Positions 22,222 through 30,652 of a DNA stretch of 37,803 nucleotides are shown here, in pieces. Origin of the DNA: CAJXNP01 sp050305935 (lineage in GTDB: Bacteria > Bacteroidota > Bacteroidia > Cytophagales > Cyclobacteriaceae). The notes under the pieces are model-generated. The model searched no databases. It was not told where the DNA came from and was given only the letters and a program-made list of their open reading frames with translations. Each line of letters begins with the position of its first letter. The stretch's first letter is position 1. Position numbers and translations under genes: made by a program. Where the stretch lies: the NCBI GenBank assembly GCA_050305935.1, contig JBNLGG010000042.1, forward strand, positions 1 to 37,803, written 5' to 3'.

Positions 22222-24852
22222 ATGAGACGACTGGTCACTCCTTTTTTGCTATTGATTATTGGCGCTTTTGTTTTTAGTTCTTGTATTGAAGGTGAAAAAA
22301 ATCCTCAGATAACTGTAAAGTGGAAACACCTCACGAATTTCACAAATGAGGAGGGTGTTTTTGAGTCTGAATTCACATTGGAACACAACGGCGGAAAGTC
22401 ATTGTCGAACAACTGGGCTTTGTTTTTTAATATGATGCCCCGACAGATTAAGACGCCCATTGATCCACAATTGGCAAATATCGAACACATTAATGGAGAC
22501 TGGTATAAGATGGTGCCAGGCTCAGGTTTTCAGCTTGACGAAGGAGACGCTGTTACCATACTATATCGGGGAGAAGGCTTTATTATTAAGGACATAGATC
22601 GGCCCTTGGGCTTATATTTTGTTTACTATGATGAACAAGGCGAGGAAGAGGAGATAGTGAAAGTGCAAGATTACAAATGGGAGCCCCTCTATTCACCCAC
22701 TCAAATAAACAGGAACCAACATGATTTTGAACCCATTCCAATTCCAAGTTATACTTACAGACAAAATCTGGGCCTTTCAGTTGTTGAAAAAGAAGGTGTT
22801 CCGTTGATTCTCCCGACGCCTCTCAAGTTGTTCAAGGGATCAGGCCACTTTGGTATTCAGGACTCTGTTACCATTTCGTACCCTTCTTCTCTGGAAAATG
22901 AATATCGCTTTCTCCGGGATAAGTTTAGTATGGATTTTGGGATTACTGTGGTGGCAGCAGCGGAAGAAGATGCTGGCATTAGGCTTGGTCTGAAAGCAAC
23001 CAGTGGTGCTAAAAAAGAAGCCTATGAACTAATTGTCAGCGATAAGTTTATTGAGATAATTGGGGCAGATCCTGCCGGTGTGTTTTATGGAATTCAAAGT
23101 TTGCGTTCCCTTGTGCCCGTTGACGAATTTAAGCTGAAAGATAAGTCGATAGAAGTGCCACAGGTTCAGGTGGTAGATGCTCCAAGCCTGGCATTCAGGA
23201 GTTTGCACCTGGACGTTGGACGAAATTTCCAGTCAAAGGAGACTATTCTGAAGCTGCTTGACATCATGTCGTTTTATAAGCTCAATCACTTTCTTTTCTA
23301 TTTGACGGAAGATGAAGGTTGGCGAATTGAAATTGATGGTATGCCCGAATTGACGGAAGTGTGTGCCCATAGGTCACATTCCTCGTCCTGCAAAGACAGC
23401 CAGTTGCAGCCTGCATACGGTTCGGGCCCCTTTGCTAATGACACGGAAGAATATAGCTCGGGATTTTATTCCAAAAGTGATTTTATTGAGATACTACAAT
23501 ATGCTGTTGACAGGCATATCACAGTGATACCTCAGGTGAATTTCCCGGGGCATGCCAGAGCAGCCATTAAGGCTATGGAAAATCGGTATGAACGTCTGAT
23601 GAAGGAGGGTAAGGAGATTGCGGCCAATGAATATCGCCTTATAGATCCGGATGACCAGTCAGAATACCAATCGCCACAGGGTTATAAAGACAATGTTGTT
23701 TGTGTAGTGCGTGAGTCAGCCTACCGCTTTTATGAAAAAGTATTTGACGAAATAAAGAAAATGTATGATGAGGCCGGTGTCCCCTTGACTAAGTTTCACA
23801 TGGGAGGGGATGAAGTTCCGGCAGGAGCCTGGACGAATTCGCCGATGGTTGCTGAATTTTTAAAAAATCATCCCGAGGTAGGAGGGGCCGGTAAGCTACA
23901 CGCCTACTTTGTCAGGCAATTGCTTGAGAGGCTCACGGATAGGAGTGTGGAATGGCACGGTTGGGAAGAAATAGCCCTTCAGAAAGATGCGAATGGAGCT
24001 TATCACCCAAACCCTGAGTTTGTGGGAAAAGACCTGGTTCCATATATATGGAATAATCTGTTCGACTACCCTGATATTGGTTACCGACTGGCAAATGAAG
24101 GATATCCCGTTGTTCTTTGCAATGTTTCCAACTTGTATTTCGATCTTGCTTACACCAAAGATCCGGCGGAACCGGGTTTGTATTGGGGAGGCTTTATTGA
24201 TGTTAAGGACACCTGGAGTTTTGCTCCTTACAATATGTATGAGTCAACGGAGAAAACGCCTTTCGGTCAATATTTTCAGGATGTCGCAACAAAAGAAGAA
24301 GAGAATAAATCCTTTGACATAATAAAGATCACCCCTTCCAATAAACCCGAACTTTATCTGGAGAATTTAAATCCATCAGCCAGGAATAATATTGTGGGTA
24401 TTCAGGCCCAGCTTTGGAGCGAAACCATCAAGGGAGAAGAAATGCTTGAATATTACTATTTGCCAAAACTTATCGGTTTTTCTGAAAGCGCCTGGTGTAG
24501 AAGGGATTGGGAAGAAGTAGATGACGATGCGAAAAGAAAGGAAATGCAGGATGAACAATGGAATACATTTGTTAACAAGCTTGCTTCCTCTGAATTGCCT
24601 CGCCTCAGTTATATCGGCAATGGATATAATTACCGTCTTCCGCCTCCGGGTATAGCCCTTGATAGTGGAATGTTGTTTTCAAATGTCGAATACCCGGGCT
24701 TGATGATCAGGTATACTACTGATGGAACAGATCCGTCCCTGAACTCGGAGCTTTATAGCGGGCCAATTAAATATTCGGAAAAGAAGACTTTTAAATTCCG
24801 GAGTTTTGATGCTTCAGGAAAAGCGAGCAGGGTGATTGAGGCGAAAAGATAA
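22222..24852 (+). CDS. GH20 beta-N-acetylhexosaminidase lipoprotein
   Basis: 876 residues; lipoprotein signal ending FSSC (Cys21). Domain order: N-terminal carbohydrate-binding CHB_HEX domain (about 30-165, LEHNGGKSLSNNWALFFNMMPRQI), GH20b alpha/beta domain (about 190-315), GH20 catalytic TIM barrel (about 325-780, FRSLHLDVGRNFQSKETI, YLTEDEGWRIEI) with the catalytic pair D530-E531 in FHMGGDEVPAGAW, and a C-terminal chitobiase-like Ig fold (MIRYTTDGTDPSLNSELY). It releases terminal GlcNAc or GalNAc from chitin-type or glycoprotein oligosaccharides, on the cell surface or in the periplasm. It is separated from the glucan operon by a terminator and a repeat element, so it is probably an independent unit. 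Confidence 0.95.
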   Translation: MRRLVTPFLLLIIGAFVFSSCIEGEKNPQITVKWKHLTNFTNEEGVFESEFTLEHNGGKSLSNNWALFFNMMPRQIKTPIDPQLANIEHINGDWYKMVPGSGFQLDEGDAVTILYRGEGFIIKDIDRPLGLYFVYYDEQGEEEEIVKVQDYKWEPLYSPTQINRNQHDFEPIPIPSYTYRQNLGLSVVEKEGVPLILPTPLKLFKGSGHFGIQDSVTISYPSSLENEYRFLRDKFSMDFGITVVAAAEEDAGIRLGLKATSGAKKEAYELIVSDKFIEIIGADPAGVFYGIQSLRSLVPVDEFKLKDKSIEVPQVQVVDAPSLAFRSLHLDVGRNFQSKETILKLLDIMSFYKLNHFLFYLTEDEGWRIEIDGMPELTEVCAHRSHSSSCKDSQLQPAYGSGPFANDTEEYSSGFYSKSDFIEILQYAVDRHITVIPQVNFPGHARAAIKAMENRYERLMKEGKEIAANEYRLIDPDDQSEYQSPQGYKDNVVCVVRESAYRFYEKVFDEIKKMYDEAGVPLTKFHMGGDEVPAGAWTNSPMVAEFLKNHPEVGGAGKLHAYFVRQLLERLTDRSVEWHGWEEIALQKDANGAYHPNPEFVGKDLVPYIWNNLFDYPDIGYRLANEGYPVVLCNVSNLYFDLAYTKDPAEPGLYWGGFIDVKDTWSFAPYNMYESTEKTPFGQYFQDVATKEEENKSFDIIKITPSNKPELYLENLNPSARNNIVGIQAQLWSETIKGEEMLEYYYLPKLIGFSESAWCRRDWEEVDDDAKRKEMQDEQWNTFVNKLASSELPRLSYIGNGYNYRLPPPGIALDSGMLFSNVEYPGLMIRYTTDGTDPSLNSELYSGPIKYSEKKTFKFRSFDASGKASRVIEAKR

Positions 24853-24965
24853 TTGCAGCATATCGGTCAGTTAACGCGATCCGACCGTGAAGTGCAAGCA
24901 GGTTTATCCATTAATTGCCATGAGCCAGGGTGTCATTTTTGTTTTCTGGTTAATGAGGGCCCGGT

Positions 24966-27164
24966 TTAAACATCCTCTTTTTCTGCATTTATCCATTCGT
25001 GGTGCGCCAAGGCTAATTTTATCTCTCCGTAGCTAATATGGTCTCCGAGGTCTGATTTTAGTTCTCCCAGCCCATTGATGCCCTTTTCATATCGCTTCAG
25101 TATCATTTCCAGCTTTTCTTTATCGAGGATAGCATCAATGGAAATGTCCCCGCTTTTGACATAGGGACATAAATGACCTTCGATGGTACTATTAACAAGT
25201 CCCCTTTCTTTAGCAATTTCAGGTATGGATTTGCCTTCCCGGAATAGCTGAAAGGATATCTCGGCAGTAGGGGTTTTAGATTGTTTTTCCGGCTTTTCTT
25301 TCACTGAGCGATGAAGTAAGGGCGATTCCTTAAGTGCTTCTTTCGATAGTTCCCTGTTTTCTGCTTCGTATTTCACCAGCATGACCAGCTTGTGTATTTG
25401 GCTTTGGTGGGCGAAATAGAGTTCTTCCAGTTCCTTCAGCTCCTTGACATAAGTGGAAACCCGGTCCTCCTTTTGCATTTCTTTCCTATGTTGTGTGATA
25501 CTTTTGGTTAAGGAGTTCAATTCGTTATGGAAAAATTGCCAGGCCTTGTCCATGCGCTCCGCTAAGGGCGACAAATATTTTTCTTGTTGTACCATTGCCT
25601 TTACCTGTTGAATAAATTTTGAGCCAATGGCGTTAAGTTTCCTTGTTTCATCCCTCAATGTATTTGTCCAGTCCAGGTAATGCTGTTTGGCAGATCGGTT
25701 TTCTGCCTTGTTAAATCCTTGCAGGTGGTAATGTAAAAATTTGAGCAGCGGATCGAATTGAAAGGCCTTTTCAGTAAACCGGATCAGTGACTCTTTTTTG
25801 TCTTTTTCCAGCATTCCACCAAGCTCATTTTCGCCTTTACTTGTTGAGACGAAGGAATATAATGACTCCTCGATTCCGGGGGGATTAGCAGGTAGTTTGG
25901 ACGATAGTACCAGCCCCTCCAATGAAGTAAGCCGCGAAAGCGCCACATATAGCTGTCCGGGGGCGAAAGTGCCCGAGAGGTCGAGAATAGCCTTTTCAAA
26001 GGTTAGCCCCTGGCTTTTGTGGACAGTGACAGCCCATGCAAGCTTGATGGGGTATTGAATAAACTTCCCCAGGAACTTTTCTTCTATTTCATTGCTTTGT
26101 TTGTTCAATGTGTACCGTTTGTTTTCCCATTCGTACTGATCCACATATACTTCAACTCCATTTTCGAATTGCACCGTGATGTGGTGCTCTTCAAGAGAAA
26201 TGACCTTACCTATTTTCCCATTAAAAAACCGGCCTTCGCCCGTCGGATCATTTTTGATGAACATCACCTGGGCGCCCTCCTTCAACACCAGCGTTTCGTT
26301 AGTAGGGTAGAGGTGCTCTTTAAAGTCTCCCTGGATTTCTGCATTGTAAGTCATACTTTTCCCCGGAAGGTTTTTCAGCCTTGTTTCATTAATGGAATCA
26401 GCTTTGTAGTTGTGCGTCGTGAGATGGATATAGCCCTCATATTTTTTAGTATCCGTGTCGGGAACGTAATAGCCATTGAGAAATTCGATATCCGGTTCGG
26501 TCTGCTCATTGTTTCTCAGCCTGTTAAGCACGGAAATGAATTGGTCATCTGACTGGCGAAAGACTTTTTGCAATTCCACCAAAATGGGAGGATTTGCCTC
26601 TAATGCTCGCGCATTGAAAAAATAAGGACTTTTGTAATATTTTTCTAACAATGAAATGTCATTATCCCTGACTACCGGTGGAAGCTGCAATAAATCCCCG
26701 ATGAATAGGATCTGAAGCCCGCCAAAAGGCTCATTTCTTTCCCTTCTTAAATTTCTTAGTACCAGGTCAATGCAGTCGAGCAGATCGGCACGCAGCATGC
26801 TCACTTCATCAATGATCAGCAGTTCCATTTGCTGGATCAACTGGCGCTTGCTTTTGTTAAAGCGAAAATTTCGGAAGAGCGTCTGAGGGGTATTGACCTT
26901 GTCTGTAGCATCTGAGATGGGAATGTTTTCCGGAACGAAAATCCCAAAAGGTAATTGCAAAAGAGAATGCAGTGTAACACCACCGGCATTGATAGCAGCA
27001 ATTCCCGTGGGTGCAGCCACCACTGCGTTTTTGTAGGTTTTATGGATAATCTCTTTAAGAAAGGTGGTTTTGCCGGTTCCTGCTTTGCCGGTCAAAAAAA
27101 TATGACGATCCGTGGAATTGACGTATTTAGCAGCCAGGTCTGCCAAGCTATTTTGTTCAGGCAT
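24966..27164 (-). CDS. PIF1-like superfamily 1 DNA helicase with C-terminal HTH
   Basis: 732 residues, cytoplasmic. Walker A G26-K-A-G-T-G-K-T33; AAPTGIAAINAGGVTLHSL (motif Ia region typical of PIF1/RecD-like helicases); LLIIDEVSMLRADLLD (Walker B); FIGDLLQLPPV (motif III); VTVHKSQGLTFEKAILDL (motif V) and QLYVALSRLTSLEGLVL (motif VI). Residues about 440-620 are a helical coiled-coil-like region. The C-terminus (about 635-730: AEISFQLFREGKSIPEIAKERGL, then STIEGHLCPYVKSG) is a helicase-associated helix-turn-helix as found at the end of RQC-type proteins. The likely job is 5'-to-3' unwinding in replication or repair. Convergent with GH20 and transcribed alone. The leader holds a possible promoter at 27287-27314. 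Confidence 0.9.
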   Translation of the reverse strand: MPEQNSLADLAAKYVNSTDRHIFLTGKAGTGKTTFLKEIIHKTYKNAVVAAPTGIAAINAGGVTLHSLLQLPFGIFVPENIPISDATDKVNTPQTLFRNFRFNKSKRQLIQQMELLIIDEVSMLRADLLDCIDLVLRNLRRERNEPFGGLQILFIGDLLQLPPVVRDNDISLLEKYYKSPYFFNARALEANPPILVELQKVFRQSDDQFISVLNRLRNNEQTEPDIEFLNGYYVPDTDTKKYEGYIHLTTHNYKADSINETRLKNLPGKSMTYNAEIQGDFKEHLYPTNETLVLKEGAQVMFIKNDPTGEGRFFNGKIGKVISLEEHHITVQFENGVEVYVDQYEWENKRYTLNKQSNEIEEKFLGKFIQYPIKLAWAVTVHKSQGLTFEKAILDLSGTFAPGQLYVALSRLTSLEGLVLSSKLPANPPGIEESLYSFVSTSKGENELGGMLEKDKKESLIRFTEKAFQFDPLLKFLHYHLQGFNKAENRSAKQHYLDWTNTLRDETRKLNAIGSKFIQQVKAMVQQEKYLSPLAERMDKAWQFFHNELNSLTKSITQHRKEMQKEDRVSTYVKELKELEELYFAHQSQIHKLVMLVKYEAENRELSKEALKESPLLHRSVKEKPEKQSKTPTAEISFQLFREGKSIPEIAKERGLVNSTIEGHLCPYVKSGDISIDAILDKEKLEMILKRYEKGINGLGELKSDLGDHISYGEIKLALAHHEWINAEKEDV

Positions 27165-27286
27165 GTAGTGGTAGATTTTACTGTTTCAAAATTAACGATA
27201 AATAAAGAGAAAGACCTTCCTCGATAAATATGCTATGGATTAAAAAATAACTTAATGTCTAATTAAAATAACAATAGTGAGTTTTG

Positions 27287-27314
27287 CAAAAGTAAAGGGT
27301 GCGGCTCAGGGCAA
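27287..27314 (-). promoter_or_regulatory. Possible helicase promoter
   Basis: On the minus strand TTG (complement of 27312-27314), 17 bases, then TACTTTTG (complement of 27287-27294): a full match to the Bacteroidota -33/-7 pattern TTG-N17-23-TANNTTTG. The -33 triplet lies inside the terminal repeat of the adjacent element. The leader to the ATG would be about 115 bases. Confidence 0.4.
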
Positions 27315-27459
27315 ACGCATTTAATAAAGAAACTTCGTCATTCCGGAATCAATTCAAGGTCATTTTATAGATTCCAGACAAATTTTGTTCATTAAAATAA
27401 AATTAGAACAATCCCGCATAGCTATCGGGACTGGAATGACGGTAAATGCGTTTGCCCTG
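27307..27459. repeat. MITE-like inverted-repeat element (153 bp)
   Basis: The ends CAGGGCAAACGCATTTA (27307-27323) and TAAATGCGTTTGCCCTG (27443-27459) are perfect 17-bp reverse complements. Nested inside are CGTCATTCC (27336-27344) with GGAATGACG (27433-27441), and TCCCG with CGGGA around ATAGCTAT. No transposase or other frame is present. It looks like a non-autonomous palindromic element or a degenerate REP array. Confidence 0.75.
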
Positions 27460-27460
27460 G

Positions 27461-27492
27461 TCAATTTAATTAAATTGAGTCTGCCTCAATTT
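27461..27492 (+). promoter_or_regulatory. Two adjacent palindromes
   Basis: TCAATTTAATTAAATTGA (27461-27478) is a perfect 18-bp palindrome. It overlaps a hairpin AAATTGAG (27472-27479), loop TCTGC, CTCAATTT (27485-27492). They lie 80-110 bases before the STAS/SEC14-like gene and could be an operator or an alternative RNA structure. Confidence 0.45.
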
Positions 27493-27571
27493 AGAAGGAC
27501 GATTACTAACACGAGGTCGCAGATCGCTCTTGACCAAAAGCAGAACTGAAGAAGCTAAAAAACTGTTTATT

Positions 27572-27973
27572 ATGGAAAAATTAATATTTGAGGCACATTA
27601 CGCGAAAGTATATTTCATAGAAGACAAAGAAATAGGGAAAATAGTCTGGACAGGCGCTCCCAATAGTGAAGAGTATAAAGTTCCTTTCGTCAAACTAATA
27701 GAGTTAGCAGGGACTGAAGCCATCGTCACACGATTTTTATCAGATATACGCAATCAAGGTGTGGTCTCGCCTGATAGTAGAAAATGGTTTGAAAAAGATA
27801 TGTTGCCCCAAGCCATCAACGCTGGGTTAAAGCGAGCCGCGGTGATATCAAGTGGCAACGTATTTAAGACCTATTACATCAATTTGATCTTAGGCGCTGT
27901 AAATAAATTCAACCTCCCTTTTAAAATTTTTAATGATGAAAAAAACGCAATGGATTTTTTGATGAAGGAATAG
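27572..27973 (+). CDS. STAS/SEC14-like domain protein
   Basis: 133 residues, cytoplasmic, no signal peptide. The ATG at 27572 is preferred over an in-frame TTG at 27530. The pattern KLIFEAHYAKVYFIEDKEIGKIVWTG, FLSDIRNQGVVSPDSRKWF, LPQAINAGLKRAAVISSGNVF, NLPFKIFNDEKNAMDFLMK matches a widespread small family with an alternating alpha/beta STAS or SEC14/SpoIIAA-like fold, often annotated only by this fold. Members may bind lipids or act as anti-sigma antagonist-like switches, but none of that can be read here. Single gene, same strand as nhaD, which lies 446 bases downstream. Confidence 0.7.
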   Translation: MEKLIFEAHYAKVYFIEDKEIGKIVWTGAPNSEEYKVPFVKLIELAGTEAIVTRFLSDIRNQGVVSPDSRKWFEKDMLPQAINAGLKRAAVISSGNVFKTYYINLILGAVNKFNLPFKIFNDEKNAMDFLMKE

Positions 27974-28419
27974 AAAAATACATTAACAATTCATTTTCTC
28001 AAAAAAAACAACGTTCCCAAAATTGATTTAAAAAAAAGTACCTGCGCTCCAGACCACAAATAATAATTAAGTTTGTTAAAACCCTAAAATACCCCTCAGT
28101 CGCTCGGTTCCGGCCGAGTGACAACTATGCTATAGGTCTCTGGCCGGGCGGATAGATGAAAAAATGCTTTTTGGAGTTCCATTGATTCAAGCTGAAAGCT
28201 TCTGACACATTGATTACCCGGCTGGAGCGAGGCAATCGACTCACCCATCACAAACATTTCCTTAAATGCATTTAAAATACCTGGCGCTAGCCGGTGCACT
28301 TTCGAGGGGCTATGGGCATAATAGCCTCTCTGCACACCGTGGCTATATTAATAAAGTGATGAAAGTCATATAAACAAGTTAATCCTCCAACTATTTTTAC
28401 CATTTGAATTTTTGATCGT
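27974..28419. other. Gene-free region with first nhaD-flanking repeat
   Basis: 446 bases between the STAS/SEC14-like gene and nhaD. It holds repeat copy A (28093-28243). The rest (27974-28092 and 28244-28419) is AT-rich with no supported gene; the nhaD promoter must lie in the last ~170 bases, but no clean TANNTTTG is seen. Confidence 0.6.
28093..28243 (+). repeat. Structured direct repeat, copy A (upstream of nhaD)
   Basis: About 151 bp aligning end to end with 29711-29864 in the same orientation, from CCCTCAGTCGCTCGG to GACTCA. It has a first hairpin GTCGCTCGG/CCGAGTGAC, a central AAGCTGAAAGCTT dyad, and a third GC-rich arm (ATTACCCGGCTGGAGCGAGG) that has lost part of its pairing compared with copy B. 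Confidence 0.8.
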
Positions 28420-29700
28420 ATGGACATTAAGTTTATTCTACTGATAGTGATTTTTGTTAATGGACTATTGGCAATAGCATTTGAGCATAAACTGGAAATA
28501 AATAAAAGTTGGATTGCTCTATTTACGGGTACCGCCATGTGGATCGTCGTTTCCGTTGGTGGGAACCCAACTCTTATGCATGCGTCGATTGCAGAAGGCT
28601 CCGCTGAAATATTTGAATTGATTGTATTTTTGATAGGAGCGATGACCATCGTAGAAATGCTGGCTCATTTTCGGTTTTTCACCTGGATTGAATCGAAACT
28701 CATGGAAAAGGATATTTCCAACCGACAGCTTTTCTGGATTCTGGGCGCTATCACTTTTTTTGGATCAGCGCTTCTTGATAACCTCACCACTACACTGGTG
28801 ATGGTTCAAATTGGTAGGAAGCTATACATACGAAAAGAAAATTTCAACACCTTTTTAATCAATACTGTTATTGCCGCAAACGCGGGTGGAGCAATGTCCC
28901 CCGTCGGCGACGTGACGACAATTATGATGTGGTTAGCAGGAAAATTTACAGCCTGGCAGGTCATGATGGAAGGTATCTTACCAGCCCTGGTAGCATGGAT
29001 TGTTCCTCAGGCGTTCCTTACCCGAAGGATCGTATATGAAGCTAGAAAGGGAATGAGGAACGAGAATGAACCTCCTTTAAAATGGTATATTATCCTCATT
29101 GGTCTATCAACTTTTATCCTGGCCGTTCTTGTTAACATCGTTCATCTCCCACCTTTCTTTGGTATTCTTTTCGGGTTGGGCTTTTCAGCCATCGTTATCG
29201 ACTACCGGATGCGTCTGGGAAAACTAAAAAAGGAAGCCAACAAAATTGTCAATGTGATCAAGACTATCGACATGGCTACGATCACTTTTTTCATTGGAAT
29301 ACTGCTGGCAGTTAATGCTTTGGGGCATTACGGGATACTGGATAAAATAGCTGTAATGATCTTTGGGGATGATCCGGCTTCGCACCCGGAACTATTGATT
29401 ACCGGTCATTCCTTGCTCGGAGTTGTTTCTTCATTTGTGGATAACGTGCCTTTAACCGCGGCGGTAATTGACATGCTGCCAGAAGGAATTCACTATCAAT
29501 ATTGGGTGTTATTAGCCATAACGGCTGGTACGGGTGGGAGTATTCTGATCATAGGTAGTGCTGCCGGAGTAGCGGCCATGGGCCAGGAACCTTCGCTTTC
29601 ATTTTCCTATTATTTAAAAAAAGGAACACTTCCGGCAGCCATCGGATACTTCGCAGCGATTTTGGTTTGGTGGGTACAGATTCAGTTTTTTGGGGCGTAG
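28420..29700 (+). CDS. nhaD: NhaD-type sodium/proton antiporter
   Basis: 426 residues with about eleven to twelve hydrophobic helices; inner membrane. Exchanges Na+ (or Li+) for protons, giving salt and pH tolerance. Family-typical segments: WIVVSVGGNPTLMHASIAEG, IVFLIGAMTIVEMLAHFRFF, FGSALLDNLTTTLVMVQIGRK with the conserved DN pair, IAANAGGAMSPVGDVTTIMMW, and late VSSFVDNVPLTAAVIDM and AGTGGSILIIGSAAGVAAMG. This arrangement (DNLTT... and DNVPLTA) is that of the NhaD/IT superfamily as in Vibrio and chloroplast NhaD. Transcribed alone, bracketed by two ~150-bp repeats and convergent with kduD. It is consistent with a marine lifestyle. Confidence 0.93.
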   Translation: MDIKFILLIVIFVNGLLAIAFEHKLEINKSWIALFTGTAMWIVVSVGGNPTLMHASIAEGSAEIFELIVFLIGAMTIVEMLAHFRFFTWIESKLMEKDISNRQLFWILGAITFFGSALLDNLTTTLVMVQIGRKLYIRKENFNTFLINTVIAANAGGAMSPVGDVTTIMMWLAGKFTAWQVMMEGILPALVAWIVPQAFLTRRIVYEARKGMRNENEPPLKWYIILIGLSTFILAVLVNIVHLPPFFGILFGLGFSAIVIDYRMRLGKLKKEANKIVNVIKTIDMATITFFIGILLAVNALGHYGILDKIAVMIFGDDPASHPELLITGHSLLGVVSSFVDNVPLTAAVIDMLPEGIHYQYWVLLAITAGTGGSILIIGSAAGVAAMGQEPSLSFSYYLKKGTLPAAIGYFAAILVWWVQIQFFGA

Positions 29701-29710
29701 CAATCGATCA

Positions 29711-29864
29711 CCCTCAGTCGCTCGGTGCCAGCCGAGTGACACCTAATGTAGTAGGCCTCCGGCCGGGCAGTTAGACGAAAAATTGCTTTTTTTGGAGTTC
29801 CACCGATTCAAGCTAAAAGCTTCTCACATATTGATTGCCCGGCTGGAGCCGGGCAATTGACTCA
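29711..29864 (+). repeat. Structured direct repeat, copy B (downstream of nhaD)
   Basis: About 154 bp, the same element as 28093-28243, filling the 168-base gap between the convergent nhaD and kduD ends. It has hairpins GTCGCTCGG/CCGAGTGAC and the perfect ATTGCCCGGC-TGGA-GCCGGGCAAT (29833-29856). It could serve as a bidirectional transcription stop. The first arm of the last stem can also pair with GCCGGGCA at about 29762-29769. Confidence 0.8.
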
Positions 29865-29868
29865 TTCC

Positions 29869-30636
29869 CTACCTCCCCATCCAGCCGCCGTCCACCAGCA
29901 TGATGGAGCCGGTTATGTAGTTAGAGGCGGGGGATGCGAGAAATACCACTGCTCCTTTGAAGTCCTCGGGGGTGCCCCATCTTCCGGAAGGAATCCTGTC
30001 TAAAATAGATTTGCTTCTCACCGGATCATTTCGCAAAGCTTCAGTATTGTCCGTATCGATGTAGCCTGGCGCGATGGAGTTCACCTGAACGCCTTTGGAC
30101 GCCCATTCATTGGAAAGCGCCATGGTCAACTGGCCGATGGCCCCTTTGGACGCGGCATATCCGGGTACGGTAATCCCTCCCTGGAAGGTTAACAAGGAGG
30201 CTGTGAAAATGATCTTTCCGCTTCCTCTCGCCACCATGTCGCGACCTAATTCCCTGGAAAGAATGAATTGTGCATTTTGGTTTACTTCGATCACTTTGTC
30301 CCAATATTCATCCGAATGCTCGGCCGCCGGATTTCGCAGGATGGTGCCGGCATTGTTAATAAGTATGTCGGGTGTATTATTCTCTGATTTTAATTTTTCA
30401 ATGAAACCATAAAGAGATTTCCTATCGCTGAAGTCACATTGGTAGGCTTTGAATTTCCTACCCAGTTTCGTTACTGCTTTTTCGATTTCAGAACCGGAAA
30501 ACTCCAGTGATGCCGAAACTCCGATGATGTCAGCCCCTGCTTCGGCAAGGCCCTCTGCCATCGCAAACCCGATTCCCCTTTTACATCCAGTGATCAGGGC
30601 CGTTTTTCCATCTAATTTGAAATTATCGAGTACCAT
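29869..30636 (-). CDS. kduD: 2-dehydro-3-deoxy-D-gluconate 5-dehydrogenase
   Basis: 255-residue short-chain dehydrogenase. The Rossmann motif is TGCKRGIG (16-23), NNAG is at 94-97, and the catalytic residues are Ser147 (FTASLL), Tyr160 and Lys164 (PGYAASKGA). The length, LDGKTALITGCKRGIG opening and SIAPGYIDTDNTEALRNDP match KduD, which interconverts 2,5-diketo-3-deoxygluconate and 2-keto-3-deoxygluconate with NAD(H) in the cytosol, downstream of KduI. It lies 16 bases after kduI, so the two form an operon for unsaturated uronates released by pectin, ulvan, alginate-like or glycosaminoglycan lyases. No lyase is in the window. Confidence 0.93.
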   Translation of the reverse strand: MVLDNFKLDGKTALITGCKRGIGFAMAEGLAEAGADIIGVSASLEFSGSEIEKAVTKLGRKFKAYQCDFSDRKSLYGFIEKLKSENNTPDILINNAGTILRNPAAEHSDEYWDKVIEVNQNAQFILSRELGRDMVARGSGKIIFTASLLTFQGGITVPGYAASKGAIGQLTMALSNEWASKGVQVNSIAPGYIDTDNTEALRNDPVRSKSILDRIPSGRWGTPEDFKGAVVFLASPASNYITGSIMLVDGGWMGR

Positions 30637-30652
30637 TCAATCGCCGGTTTTT

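Larger units (their letters stand above)
27165..27571. other. Divergent intergenic region with MITE-like repeat
   Basis: 407 bases between the helicase (minus) and the STAS/SEC14-like gene (plus). It contains a possible helicase promoter, a 153-bp inverted-repeat element and two adjacent palindromes, listed separately. No coding potential is seen; an in-frame TTG at 27530 would extend the downstream protein but is not needed. Confidence 0.7.

Noticed and set aside
26019..26552. 177-residue antisense frame inside the helicase gene
   Set aside because: The opposite strand shows all helicase motifs; this frame has no recognisable domain.
28093..28243. CRISPR array or tRNA-like structures in the hairpin-rich intergenic repeats
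   Set aside because: There are no short regularly spaced repeats and no cloverleaf with anticodon; copies are long and single at each site.
28420..29864. Insertion sequence carrying nhaD
   Set aside because: No transposase, no terminal inverted repeats at the repeat ends and no target duplications are seen; only flanking direct repeats are supported.
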